64,000 nt of DNA, from positions 2,132,166 to 2,196,165 of the forward strand of contig JANPYM010000005.1 of assembly GCA_025890175.1 (NCBI GenBank), read 5' to 3'. This document shows, piece by piece, positions 12,287 to 23,217 of the stretch (its first letter is position 1; every line of letters begins with the position of its first letter). The stretch comes from Ciborinia camelliae. Lineage: Eukaryota > Ascomycota > Leotiomycetes > Helotiales > Sclerotiniaceae. Both the position numbers and the translations under genes were made by a program. A model generated the notes under the pieces. The model was not told the DNA's origin. It did not search any database and saw only the letters and a list, made by a program, of their open reading frames with translations.

Positions 12287-14167
12287 ATGACTCATTACCC
12301 CCAACGCCTCGATATTTCCCTCCAAGAAATCCGATGCCTCATACTGCAGCCCCTAAGCGCAGGAACCACAATCCAATGTTCCGTCGAGATCATCTCTCTC
12401 CTTTCACACCCCGAATATGAAGCATTATCTTATGTCTGGGGCGATGCATCCATCCAACGCACCATCGTATTCAATGAAATTCCCTTTCCCGTAACTCAAA
12501 ACCTATCCATCGCTCTCCATCATCTCAGACTACCCGATAGGCCACGGAGACTTTGGGTCGATGCTCTGTGTATTAATCAAGGCGATGTTCAAGAACGCAA
12601 TGAGCAAGTTGGCTTGATGGGTGAGATTTATTCTTTGGCAAACCCAGTTTTGATCTGGCTGGGTGAAAGTTCCGAGGATAGTGATGAGGCTTTTGCTTTA
12701 ATGTCTGAAATTGCTACTGCGAGTGAGAGTGATGTTACAGAAGAGATGTCTCAAATTATGTTTTCGTTTTATATACAGCTCGTTGAGAGAGAATGGTTTA
12801 CTCGTCTTTGGACTATACAAGAACTGGTACTGGCTAATCAGGATCCTCTTGTCGGTTGTGGTTTTACTTGGACAACCTGGAGTATGTTGCTGAAGGCGTG
12901 GCAAAAAGTGGCGATGATTGAATTTACGAATATGGGCATGATTATGAAGAATGATGAAGCGGAGAGCAAGAACGAGAATGGAGATAGCGTCGCTGACTCT
13001 TCGAATGTTCGCACCAGTGCTATCAAAATCGATCTTCTCAATAATTTACGCGCGGCAGTTACTAATAAAGAAGGCGAAGACCTTCGAGATCTATTACTCA
13101 ATACTGTTTCTTCCAAGGCAACTGAGCCAAAAGATAGGATATACGCCTTACTAGGAATGATGCGTCTAGAAGACCGAAAACATCTTACGGTAGATTACGA
13201 CCGACCTCTAGGGACAGTATACGCAGAAGCCATATCCCACATCTTCCAAAAAGGAAACGGGCCATTTCTTCTCTCCGGCATGGAATTATCAGGTCCCACT
13301 CCCCCAAAGCAATATTCTTCCTTCCCATCCTGGGTCCCAAGATTAGGCAGCCCATCTCTCCTCCACCCCACTCGTTTCCACCCCCCAGGAATAGGCGTCT
13401 CGGGAGCAGGTAGCGATGCCATCAATGGCCATATCTCCCGCGATCTCAAAACCCTCTACATAAGAGGCCTACCCATCGATACCATCATCGAAAAGTTCAC
13501 TTTCGGCCCCAACCAAGAATGTCTTCGCCAACTCCCGCGCGCCGAAACTCTAGTCCGGAAAGCACTCCATCTAGCAACCCAACACACCCACCATCGACCC
13601 CACCTCCACATCCTCAAAACCCACCACCCACTCTGGCGAACCCTAATAACAAACAAAACCTACAGCGGTGCCGCGCGCACCGTTGCCCCCGACTCTTACG
13701 GCGAAATGTACGCACACCTGCGTGAACAATATAATCCTACCATCAACTCTTCAGTTCATCTCGGAGAAAATAACGTCCATGACCCAGCGAGAGAGTATAG
13801 ATTAAGTCTCCTCAACCACCTTCCCAATTCCACGTTCTTCATAACCGCTACCGGGTTTCACGGTCTAGGTCCGAGGTCTGTAGAAATCGGAGATCGGTTG
13901 GCGATCTGGTTTGGTGCGCCTGCTCCTTTTATCTTGAGGTCTAGGAGAATACCAGCTCGGAATGATCAACAGCGTGATGCTGACTCTGGGGAGGGAGAAG
14001 AAGAAAAACAAAAACAGAAGAAAGACGCCAAAGAAGAAGAAGAACAACAAGAAGAGATATCCGCCGTAGTTGGCGTCGCATACGTATCCGGTATCATGGA
14101 TGGCGAGATGGTAGATGAAGTATATTGTGAGGATTTAGAAGATGACGTGATGTTTACCATTCGATAG
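12287..14167 (+). CDS. HET-domain (heterokaryon incompatibility) protein
   Basis: A single-exon gene of 626 residues. The first ATG of the frame is at 12287; the frame is open further upstream but has no ATG. The N-terminal half is a HET domain: YEALSYVWGD at about residues 44-53, then NLSIALHHLR, then WVDALCINQ at about 90-98, and later VLIWLGE and WFTRLWTIQELVLA. Family members act in non-self recognition and regulated cell death on hyphal fusion, but many are uncharacterised and the partner cannot be inferred. The region after the HET domain contains SSKATEPKDRIYALLGMM, the usual family hinge. Near the C-terminus there is a low-complexity Glu/Lys/Gln stretch. No NACHT, ankyrin or WD repeats are seen. 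It appears intact, unlike the HET relic near 60 kb. Confidence 0.93.
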   Translation: MTHYPQRLDISLQEIRCLILQPLSAGTTIQCSVEIISLLSHPEYEALSYVWGDASIQRTIVFNEIPFPVTQNLSIALHHLRLPDRPRRLWVDALCINQGDVQERNEQVGLMGEIYSLANPVLIWLGESSEDSDEAFALMSEIATASESDVTEEMSQIMFSFYIQLVEREWFTRLWTIQELVLANQDPLVGCGFTWTTWSMLLKAWQKVAMIEFTNMGMIMKNDEAESKNENGDSVADSSNVRTSAIKIDLLNNLRAAVTNKEGEDLRDLLLNTVSSKATEPKDRIYALLGMMRLEDRKHLTVDYDRPLGTVYAEAISHIFQKGNGPFLLSGMELSGPTPPKQYSSFPSWVPRLGSPSLLHPTRFHPPGIGVSGAGSDAINGHISRDLKTLYIRGLPIDTIIEKFTFGPNQECLRQLPRAETLVRKALHLATQHTHHRPHLHILKTHHPLWRTLITNKTYSGAARTVAPDSYGEMYAHLREQYNPTINSSVHLGENNVHDPAREYRLSLLNHLPNSTFFITATGFHGLGPRSVEIGDRLAIWFGAPAPFILRSRRIPARNDQQRDADSGEGEEEKQKQKKDAKEEEEQQEEISAVVGVAYVSGIMDGEMVDEVYCEDLEDDVMFTIR

Positions 14168-14946
14168 AGTAGAGAGAGAGCTAGAAACATGAACATGGAC
14201 ATAAACATGCGGAAGTATCTCCTCTCCTCTCCTTTCCATTCATTACTCGACTTCGATCTATGCCTACATACATACATACAACCTCCACTCATTAGATAGG
14301 TAGGTATTCCAATCCCAATCCCAATTTCAATCTAAATCATACGATTGTCATCTACCTACCTACCTACCTAGCTAGTAGCTACCCCCTTACCCTACCCTAC
14401 CCTACCTAGAATCGCGACAAAAATAAAGACAAAAACAAAAACAAAACGAGCACACCGTTGACAAGCACCATCAAGCACATCATCACATCACTCTCTCCCC
14501 ACTCATCAACAGAATTAAATTCATGATAACAATCATTCATAACACGTCTCCCTCCTCATTGAATATATGCTATGCTTGCCTACTTTCCTACATACACAAC
14601 GTACCTAGTAGCTATAAAATAAAATAAAGTAAATTCGGCAGGTAAGGTAAGGTAAGGTAGCCCTAGGTTTTTTTTTCTCACCATCAATTCATCGTCATGA
14701 CAAATCAGAAAATATATTCATGCATCCAAGCATCAATCAATCAAAATTCATCAATCATCCAGGTCATCAATGAAACGATCTCCTCCCAGAAAACTTGAAG
14801 GTGCGCGAGCTCCCGACCTACCCTACCTACCTACCTACTGCATCATAGGTAAATAAATATCCATAACGCATCCATCCATCCATCTCTCAATCGCTCAATA
14901 AGAATATAGAAATAATCAAATCAAATCAAATCAAACTTTCCTCCCC

Positions 14947-14956
14947 NNNNNNNNNN
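14947..14956. other. assembly gap (10 N)
   Basis: Ten N bases. The 22 bases left of the gap (14925-14946) are identical to the 22 bases right of it (14957-14978), so the two contig ends probably overlap and the gap may hold nothing. Confidence 0.97.
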
Positions 14957-14968
14957 ATCAAATCAAAC

Positions 14969-15012
14969 TTTCCTCCCCTCCCCTCCCCTCCCCTCCCCTC
15001 CCCTCCCCTCCA
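14969..15012. repeat. (CCCCT)n repeat
   Basis: About eight tandem CCCCT/CCTCC units directly right of the gap. The minus strand reads as repeated GGGGA, a quadruplex-prone sequence that may explain the assembly break. Confidence 0.9.
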
Positions 15013-15869
15013 TGCAATGCAATGCATCAATCAGGATTCCTCCACCAACAAAGAATGTAATACCATCCATCCATCTAACCTAACCCATACATATATCACC
15101 AAGAAAACCGCACCATAGAGCCTCCCCCCCTTCCCTCCCCCACCATCTCAGTCCCTACTCCCTTACCCCCTTCCCTCCTTACCTCCTTCCCTCGCAAACA
15201 ACTGGCAAACAACACAAGCACAGCACAGCACACCCATCCACCCATCTCCATACGCAAGGAGGGAGAAAAAAAAAGTAGAAAGTTGCCTCTCCGTAATGAC
15301 CGTGTACAGAACGAGTCGCCTCGCATGCTCCCACGATCCCGGTGCGATGAATACCCCTCTTTAAAGAATCGTGACCCGTTCGTCATACATAGTAGTTATT
15401 TTGCAATAGTATGTGTAGTAGTAGTAGTTATAGTAGTTATGGAATCTTAGAATGATCGCTCCAAAATACATAAAGTTCATCGTGAGAAGAAGATGATGAA
15501 GAAACTGGAAATATAAACCGAGCCAAGAAAATTCGTAATAGTCGTCATCTCATCCGAATCATGATGTATGTGAATGAATAGAATAAATAAATAAATGAAT
15601 AAATAAATAAATAGAGATATGGAAAATATTGGTGAGAAGAATTCGTGAAAAGCAATATGCCAGTGAATAACTTTAATCCTTTTCTTTTTGATTATATGCC
15701 TCCTGTCCGTAATATTTCGTCCGTCTTTGTTTGTCGTGGATGGTCGTAAATCGTAAGTTTTTTTTGCCTCGGGGTCCCTCCTGTATGTCATTCGTGTATT
15801 GTTCGGATAGCTAGTACGTAGCCTCATTGCATCGTACCAACCAATATGGGGATTACCAGCAGTTACTTC

Positions 15870-16579
15870 TTAACTGCCGACCGTCATTGGGTATCTGGTA
15901 TCTCTATTTTCCGATTCGGAAGAAGTGCTCGAGGAACTGCTGCTGAGCGTCACGGAATGTTGCCGCTGCCGATCACTTCTCTTCTTGTGGCGCCCGCCCG
16001 TCTCGTTGGCGGGTAACCCCTGGATGACACCATTACGAGCCAACATGCCCCCATTGACCGATGACTGACGGCAAACCATAAAGGCCTGTGTGGCTGCGTT
16101 CTCCTGAGCCAGGGCATCGGTTTGATACGCCAAATCTGTTTGGTACTCCTGTCCATTGACGAGAACGAGACAGGTAAAGCCTTGTGCGTCGCGGTACGTT
16201 TTGTACTGTGGACCTTGCCAACCTCGTCGACGGCACAAATCTGTCTACATGTTAGCGGGTAGACCAGGGAATTTGTTGCACAATTTGTGTTTTGGGAATG
16301 AATGTAACGCTGACGCTCATAAGATTGGCCCCATCAAGAATAGCATATCCCTTGGGGTGTGTTGGATAGAGCAGCGGGATCATGGATCCCAAGAAAACGG
16401 CAATAGATGAACATGGTGAGGCGATCGATTCAGCCCTCTTTTGATGCAACACCGGCCAGGGCAGGGTTATATCGAAGGCTCGGATCGAATGAAAACTTCC
16501 AGCAAGGTGGTAAAGAAAAAAGTTCCGAAATGATATGATGAACCGACGTACTCTCCAAATATGCCATGTAGAACCCCAT
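15870..16579 (-). CDS. small dsRNA-binding-motif-like protein
   Basis: Two exons are proposed, 16579-16552 and 16240-15870, giving 132 residues that begin MGFYMAYLENLCRRRGW. The main exon reads GWQGPQYKTYRDAQGFTCLV, then LVNGQEYQTDLAYQTDALAQ, then ENAATQAFMVCR. This matches the alpha-beta-beta-beta-alpha layout of a double-stranded RNA-binding motif. The third motif of active dsRBDs, usually KKxAK, reads ALAQENAA here, so RNA binding may be weak or lost. The C-terminal half is polar, with a basic patch (RHKKRSDRQRQH) and a serine run. The 311-bp intron is long for this window. It was chosen because donor GTACGT and the acceptor at 16241 restore a continuous frame. The first exon is the least certain part; the domain call is moderate. 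Confidence 0.68.
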
Positions 16580-19299
16580 TGTGGTGTTCTTGAGATGTCA
16601 GAGTATGACCGGATCCCCCCAAGAAAGAAGGTGTGCCCGTCGTCTGAAGTTTGGCAAGACACCCCTTCCTCGATCGATATCCGACAGTGAGTATGCCTCG
16701 AGTTTAGATGAGTGCCTGAACGCTATAGATCTGACGATATCGATGCAATTGAGCCCAATATTTGGGGTATACAGGGAAATATGCACACACTCAGTGCCGT
16801 GTATGTGAATACAATGATGTATGGATAGTGTTGTGGTGTTGAAGAATAAGGCTGACTGTGATTGAGTGGATGTTCTAGGGGTTCTGTGCAGGACTTTCTT
16901 TCATTGATGGCGAGACATGTGTGATTTATTGCAGAGTCTAATGGTTAGCGTTGAACAAGGATCATGGAGTGATTTCCCGTAGCAGAATTGAGAAGTTGTT
17001 TAGATAGGACAATGGCTTGAACCATCTGCAAGTCATGATTGCGGCTCTTTGGATATGATGGCGAGCGATGTGTTGGCGTGTGCCGTTGCCAGTGATAATA
17101 TATCAACATAATTAGGCAAACTCCACCACAGCATGGGAACGCATAGAAGCGATGATCTTGGATAGCTTAAACGTACCAAATCTCCGTTCTGAGAAACATC
17201 TGCAGGTATTGAAATTGTCGATGCAGCGGGGTGGCAAAAAGGCTCGCGAGATACCTTGTCCCACTGATCCGGACAAAACTTGGGAACATGCCACTGCCAT
17301 GGGGGGGGGAAGTAAAAAGTTTGCGGACAGCAAGCAGAGAAAAGAGCCAAGACTCAATGGATCCTGTAGCATATGGATGAATGGCAAAAAGATGAGTAAA
17401 TCTTCAACAATTACGGACGTTTTTCCAGAGAGATCCGCTGGGTTTGCCGCTAATGCAAAGAAATCGATGGCATTACAAAAATACCATGGGTCCAAATGCA
17501 AGCAAAACGTCAATATCGCTCGCTAGGCCAGGGACAGAATCCTCCAGAAATTCATCTATTGTACCTAGTACCTACCGTCTACCGATACATTGAGTTTGAA
17601 TCCTTTGGTCAAAAATGGCTTGTGCTTTCCTTGAAATGGTGCCATTGAGTGGTGGTTATTAACACATGTGGGAAGATTTAAGGCGTTTCTGTTCTCGGGA
17701 TTTGTCTCCATTGCCCCGCACTACCACGGTATATTGGGGTCAGAAAGGACTCAGGAGACGAAGAGAAAGGGAGAAAGAGATCGCAACCAGCAGCGCGATT
17801 GACGCGGAATGACTGGAGTACGGCTTGACACGAAGTCGGTGAGCCTTCAATGCATGAACCGTGGCTGGAATTGACCGGCTTCATCATCGAGTATTGTGCT
17901 TCAATATCCGTTGTAGATGATTCGTGAAGGGGTCAAAAAAGTGCGAGGCAAAAATCAGCCAGGTCTACTACTAACCGTAAACAAGGTTGTGGTGCGTATG
18001 CTTGATGAGTTGGCAGTGCGCTTGACATCTCAATAGTAATGTTTATATGCCGTTGAAATCGAAAATGGTATAACGGTAGAGTATATTAAGCAAAGCGTGA
18101 AGATACCTTAGAGATCTAGAAGTTGCTAAGTCGCCGTTCGTATGTACTCTCGATGTATGAAGTGTATCATATGAAATGTATGATGAGATGAGAATCATGA
18201 GATGTTGGAAAGAAGAAGTTGAGAAGAAAGATCATTCACTGGTGGTTCGTGGAAATACTGTCATGATTTCTCCCCTTCATGGAACATCAATCACCGAAAC
18301 GAAATGGAATGAGATGAAATGAGATGAAATGAGATGTTACAGTAAAGGCCAACGACCTCATGCAACACAAAGTAGAAATTCTTATTGCTACTGTACAGGA
18401 TTAATTTTCATCTCTTTCTCTTTCTACATATTTCCAGAATTGATGTTGTCAACTTCCTTTTTGGTTTACAATTTTCATCTATTTAGTGGGAGTGGGAAAG
18501 GGAAGGGAATGAAAGGGAAGGACCGTCGATGGTCGTACCGTCCCGTCCTTGAAGATTCCATTCAACCGTCACATTGACCAGGTACCTGGCTTCACAACTG
18601 GATTGGGTGATTGGCAGAGTTCCCATTGCCATTCTGCCATCCATCGAGTGAGCATATGATACTGTACTGTATGAAGAAACCTGCAGATTTCCAATGGCCA
18701 TATATGATATTACCTACAGTACCAATGGCTCTTGATTCTCTAAAATGTACATCGATCATACCGAAAATGCTACCATCTGGTACGAATGTGAGCTCGGGAA
18801 GCTAGAATAGGGCCGTGATATAAAGTTGATCTAACAGACTTGACATATCATGTATGTATGTACACCTTCATCTGTCCAGTCACCAGTGTTAACTAGCAAT
18901 GCCAAGACTTAGGTCCAGTTCCGTTCCATCGATCAAATCATATGGTGGCAAGTTGGGATAAATTTTAGTCTAGATGAAAATGTTATTTGAATCGTAAGCA
19001 CTATCTACGTATACTGTAGGTACTGTAGTCTGCAGACTGTCCTGTACACGATGTGGATATTTGATACATAAAACTCCAGGATCGTACAGGAGCAAGTTAC
19101 GTAGTAGACTGTAGTAGTAATGGTGGATTCTGGAAGAATAATAAAAATGGTCTGTAGCAGTTCCAAAATTCCAAAATTCCAATGTTCCATCATTCCATGC
19201 AACTACAAGTCCCTACTACGTATCTAGCGAGCAAAGATGAAGGGGCCGGGTCCGGGTTCTCCTCGTGAACGGTAAGAGGGGGGGGATGGATTCTTTTGT

Positions 19300-19322
19300 A
19301 CCTACCTACCTAGTAGGTACTA
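19300..19322. repeat. CTACCTAC / GTAGGTAC inverted cluster
   Basis: GTACCTACCTACC runs into TAGTAGGTAC, giving an imperfect inverted repeat. It is one of the clearest examples of a motif scattered over the window's spacers. Confidence 0.7.
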
Positions 19323-19633
19323 TATAAGCGGCGAAGTGGGATGAAAATTGAAATGCATGTACGGACAACAATAAATTACTGGAGCTGGGAAAACCTGGAA
19401 GAATAATACTAGCCGACTAGGTAATCTATACATACCAGCTACTCCAGAGTCCAGAGTCCATAGTCCAGAGTCCATAGTACATAGTACATACTCCATAGTA
19501 CATACTCCATAATTATACAGTAGGTAGTATCGAAACTTTAAAGGTACAGTACAGATCAATCACAACCTACCTAGTATCTACAGTCTACAGTAGTACCATC
19601 TATCTCCGAAGATTCCCTGAGAATGAGATCGGG

Positions 19634-19671
19634 GAATCCCTTGAATCCCTTGAATCCCTTGAATCCCTTGA
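19634..19671. repeat. 10-bp tandem repeat (CCTTGAATC)
   Basis: Nearly four exact copies of a 10-bp unit reading GAATCCCTTG. Non-coding. Confidence 0.9.
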
Positions 19672-21367
19672 ACACTTCGGACCCTAAATCAAAGTTTTGA
19701 TAATCTACGGAGTACTACTACCACCAAGGTAGGAGGTTACTAGGTAGTGTAGTCCGGACCGGTACGATGATACATACAGTACCGTACGACATCTCCGCAA
19801 CAATCCAACTATCCAACTGTGAAGTTCTAACAAGCACCACAAACTTACCATTATTATTATGTACTCGAGTACCTAGGTAGGTAGGTATACTTACTGTACA
19901 TGGCTGGCCGACCAAAATTCAAACCAATATCGCGTCACCATCCATATCCACTCCTCTCATTTGTATTGTACATGTAATAAAGACCTAAAGTGATCAATTA
20001 AATTCGTGAAACCTTTGCGGTGAGCTCAACTCATCATCCATCCATCATCATCATCATCCATCTCATGACGATACCTACCTATATACCTAATCAAGAGACC
20101 GAAAAGAAAAGGAAAGATTAATACAATACAGTAGAACCCGAGAAAAGTATAGAAGTTAGAACGTAAAAGCAACCAAATAAAATCTTCAATTTATGGTGAG
20201 TCCTGACCTTGACCTTGACCTCGACCTCGAGTACGACCACGCACCCGTTTTCCAAACTCCCAAATTCCCAATTCCAAATCCCATCAAATTATTGATCTAT
20301 TGATTTTACATACTCTATTGATCTTCCGATGAATTGGCGAACCATCAATAATAAGAGTCAGTTGAGACTCAGAGAAGGAACATAACATACCTAACATGAC
20401 AAGAAGCAAGTCCAAAGAAGGCAAGTTGCAACGTCCCCCCAATAAATATCCACCATCCAGTACCCACCATCCACTCACTCCTCTACCGTACCTACTCCAC
20501 TTCCCACTAGCAAAAATTATCGAAAAAATTCTACTACTCGGTATCAAGAAAGAAAAAGAAAAACGGAGGAAAGTGCGTCCGATACTGTACTCGGGGAAGA
20601 CTCTCTCGACTCTTGACTCTCGAGGGGAAGGGGGGGGGCGATTTTCCATGCACTTTTCATCATTCATTCGTCCAAGTTCCACCTTCAAGGAGCTCCCGCT
20701 ATAGTAGGTAGCAATAGCAATACATAGCAAATAATATTATAGTGTTTTTATGATCTATCATATGGATATGGATAAGCATTTCATGTGAAGACTGAAAGGA
20801 AACAATCACAATCACAATCGATCAACCACGCTAATTGGAATGTATTTATTCTCCATGCTTCTTCTCCGGGACCGAACGTCGATATGATAGATATCTCGTA
20901 ACTGTCATGCCATTACACCATACCCATACCATACCATAGCATCTAGCTCTTCCATTGGGGTTACAGTAATAGAGTACTTTACAAATGCCGTTTCGGTTTA
21001 ATAAACACCTCAATTTGCAGTCACGTTCCAAGCTTGTTCCTGTCCCTATCGATGAAGACTCAAGAGGAACGAACTTTGAAGAATGCGGATCAAGGCAACT
21101 CAAACTCCATCCCCCCGGGGGAAGAAGAAGGGAAAAAAGAAAGGAAATTTCAATTGGATTATTAGACTTGACTAATGAATGCATCGATATTTTAGATTAT
21201 ATACATCACGTGATATACAATACCGATCTATCCTCGGCGCGGATGAAGAGTGAGACAACTGAGACTGGCGCCATCCATTTGTGCAGACTTTCCCATCCCA
21301 TCCCATATAAACAGAGTTCTGCACTAATGTAACCATCCAGCCAATATATTTTGAACAATGACGAGAT

Positions 21368-23217
21368 TTAAAAAGTCCCCTTTGAAGCGAAGTAGGCCCG
21401 TGTCTCCTCAGCAACCCCTTCTGGAATCACGAAAACCGGGTGGAGAGTCCCCACCCTATCTTCCTCATCGTATATCTGTGTTGTCTCAACATAGCGTTCG
21501 GCCGTCCATTGATACGGTGAAAAAAGCATGCCACTACTCGATTCCGTTTTCTGCGCAGACGTGTTGAAATGCCATTTATGCTGTGCGGAACTGAGACCGG
21601 CGAGGACATAACAGGTGTGGTACGAATCAGAGCGACTATAACAGAGGGTCAGCATGGATGTGGAGTCAAGGGGAAGAAGATATGTTTTTCATGCTTACTG
21701 GCTGGGCTTATCTCTTAACCCACCCCGATTTCCTGTATCCTGACAACAGCAGAGGATGTATCTGATCAAGCCTTCGCGGCTATATAGGTTAACTGGAGTC
21801 GGAGACGAGGAAGAACCGTTTTCAGTTTGGTGCGTCGGCCCTTCAAGACACGCTTCCAATAAAGGCCAACATCCTCCAACCCAATGGGAGTAGCACCCAT
21901 CGACCAACTTATTCGTACGACCTGAAAAGCCGCCTTCCGGCGCATATTGACGTGCCGATAGCCATGAAATAAAACCCGGTACGTCAAGATACCTAGATGT
22001 GGGTTAGAATTGCGATTCGTGGATGATTTGATACACAATTTGGGCCTACCGAGGTATTGTGATGTGTGGTTCCCCCAAAATGCACAAACAACCCAATGCT
22101 AAGAAAGCATAGGCGCCATGGGCTTCGACATTTGGTCGAGCACCTATACCGCCCTCAAATGTTTGACCTGATCTTATTAGCACATGCTTTGATGTGTTGT
22201 TTGTTGAAACCTACATCTTGAGATCCATTCCGGAAGTCCATCGATAAAAGTAGTAAGGTTTGATGACCTAGCGGGAGCGTCTTGAGGAAGATCGAGAGGT
22301 AAATTCAAGAGCGTAATAAGAATGAGCGCACAATACGCACCTCTTGAAAAGTCATCAGTCATTCGTCCTCCATTGTTACACTTTCGGAGTGCTTACCGAA
22401 TATCTTCCTCGCCACCAACAGCCATTCGAAACCCCCCACTACACATCTTCAATTTGCCTAACCATTTCCACATTGCTTTGCGATCAATAATGTCCAGTGC
22501 CTCTTTCCCACCTACCATAGCTATTGATAGGACGTTTGCATAAGTTGTAGCTAGATGTGACATCTGACCATTTCCCCCACCAAATCCTCCTGTCGCATTT
22601 TGTATGGGTCGACATGTGGAAATGATCTTTTCTCGATATGAAGATATATCTTGTCCTAGGGTTGAGAGACCAGCCAAAGCCCAGTAAAACATCCATGGCC
22701 TGCTTGCATCGGCAGCAACATATGCCGAGGGTAACCTTTGTAGCTGCTTGTGAAGGAACTGAATATGTTTTTTCCGGCTGAGATGAGGAACCCCATATGG
22801 ATTATAAGTTATTCCTGGTTCCGTGCCTGAGAGAAAGGGAAGACATTCTTCAATGGTTTGATCTTGAAGGTGAGAAGTCTGGGTTTCTAGCAGATCGCGG
22901 AGAGGGGGGTATTCCTTGAAGGTATCGGGAATCATGCTCATAAAAGCCTCTTCTGTAATTGGCCGGGATGAACCGTAAACGATGTCGATATCTTCATCAG
23001 TTTCAGCCTCAACATCTGCTTTCGAGCATGAAGATTCTTGTATGACAAAGCCAGACCTTTGAGGTTGATTTTTCAGCGAGTCACCATATAGAAGTTGATT
23101 TAATCTGCTGGAGGGAGATAAAGGCGAAGACTTTTTATTCAGGTCCTTTTCTTCCATTGTACGTCGATTGAACTTCACACTATGGTGGTGCCTCTTTCCT
23201 TTGATGATGAAAGTCAT
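21368..23217 (-). CDS. ram1: protein farnesyltransferase beta subunit
   Basis: Catalytic beta subunit that, with the RAM2 alpha subunit, attaches farnesyl to CaaX proteins such as Ras and mating-pheromone precursor. Five exons are read: 23217-22397, 22342-22215, 22167-22050, 21992-21699 and 21635-21368. They join in frame to 542 residues. Internal prenyltransferase repeats are clear: NATGGFGGGNGQMSHLATTY, KMCSGGFRMAVGGEEDIRGA, QTFEGGIGARPNVEAHGAYA, and the DGCYSHWVGG motif that supplies the zinc-binding Asp and Cys. The zinc His sits in DSYHTCYVLAGLS. A second in-frame ATG 20 codons downstream (MEEKDLNKK) is an equally plausible start, because the first 20 residues are basic and not family-like. 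The N-terminal 90 residues are polar. The assignment rests on several independent motifs and a clean splice model. Confidence 0.95.

Larger units (their letters stand above)
14168..15869. other. intergenic spacer with assembly gap and simple repeats
   Basis: Spacer between the 3' ends of the HET gene (+) and the dsRBD-like gene (-). It is rich in CTACCTAC, CCTAC, AATCAA and CCCCT repeats, and carries an AAATAAAT-rich A/T tract near 15580-15612 and the run of ten N. No coding region is supported. Confidence 0.7.
16580..21367. other. gene-poor spacer of 4.8 kb
   Basis: Overlapping open frames reach about 150 codons but none has an ATG-led, family-like reading. An open stretch on both strands at 17112-17526 gives no recognisable protein. 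It could be 5' leader of the dsRBD-like gene or a non-coding RNA. Simple repeats include GAAATGAGAT near 18300-18335, CCTTGAATC near 19634-19671, short CAGAGTC/CATAGTAC steps near 19440-19510, and many CTACCTAC/TAGGTAGG clusters. Confidence 0.55.

Noticed and set aside
17112..17526. Overlapping 124- and 133-codon frames on opposite strands
   Set aside because: Neither has a motif, and the plus-strand one lacks codon patterns typical of the window's genes. They could be leader sequence of the dsRBD-like gene, but this is not demonstrable.
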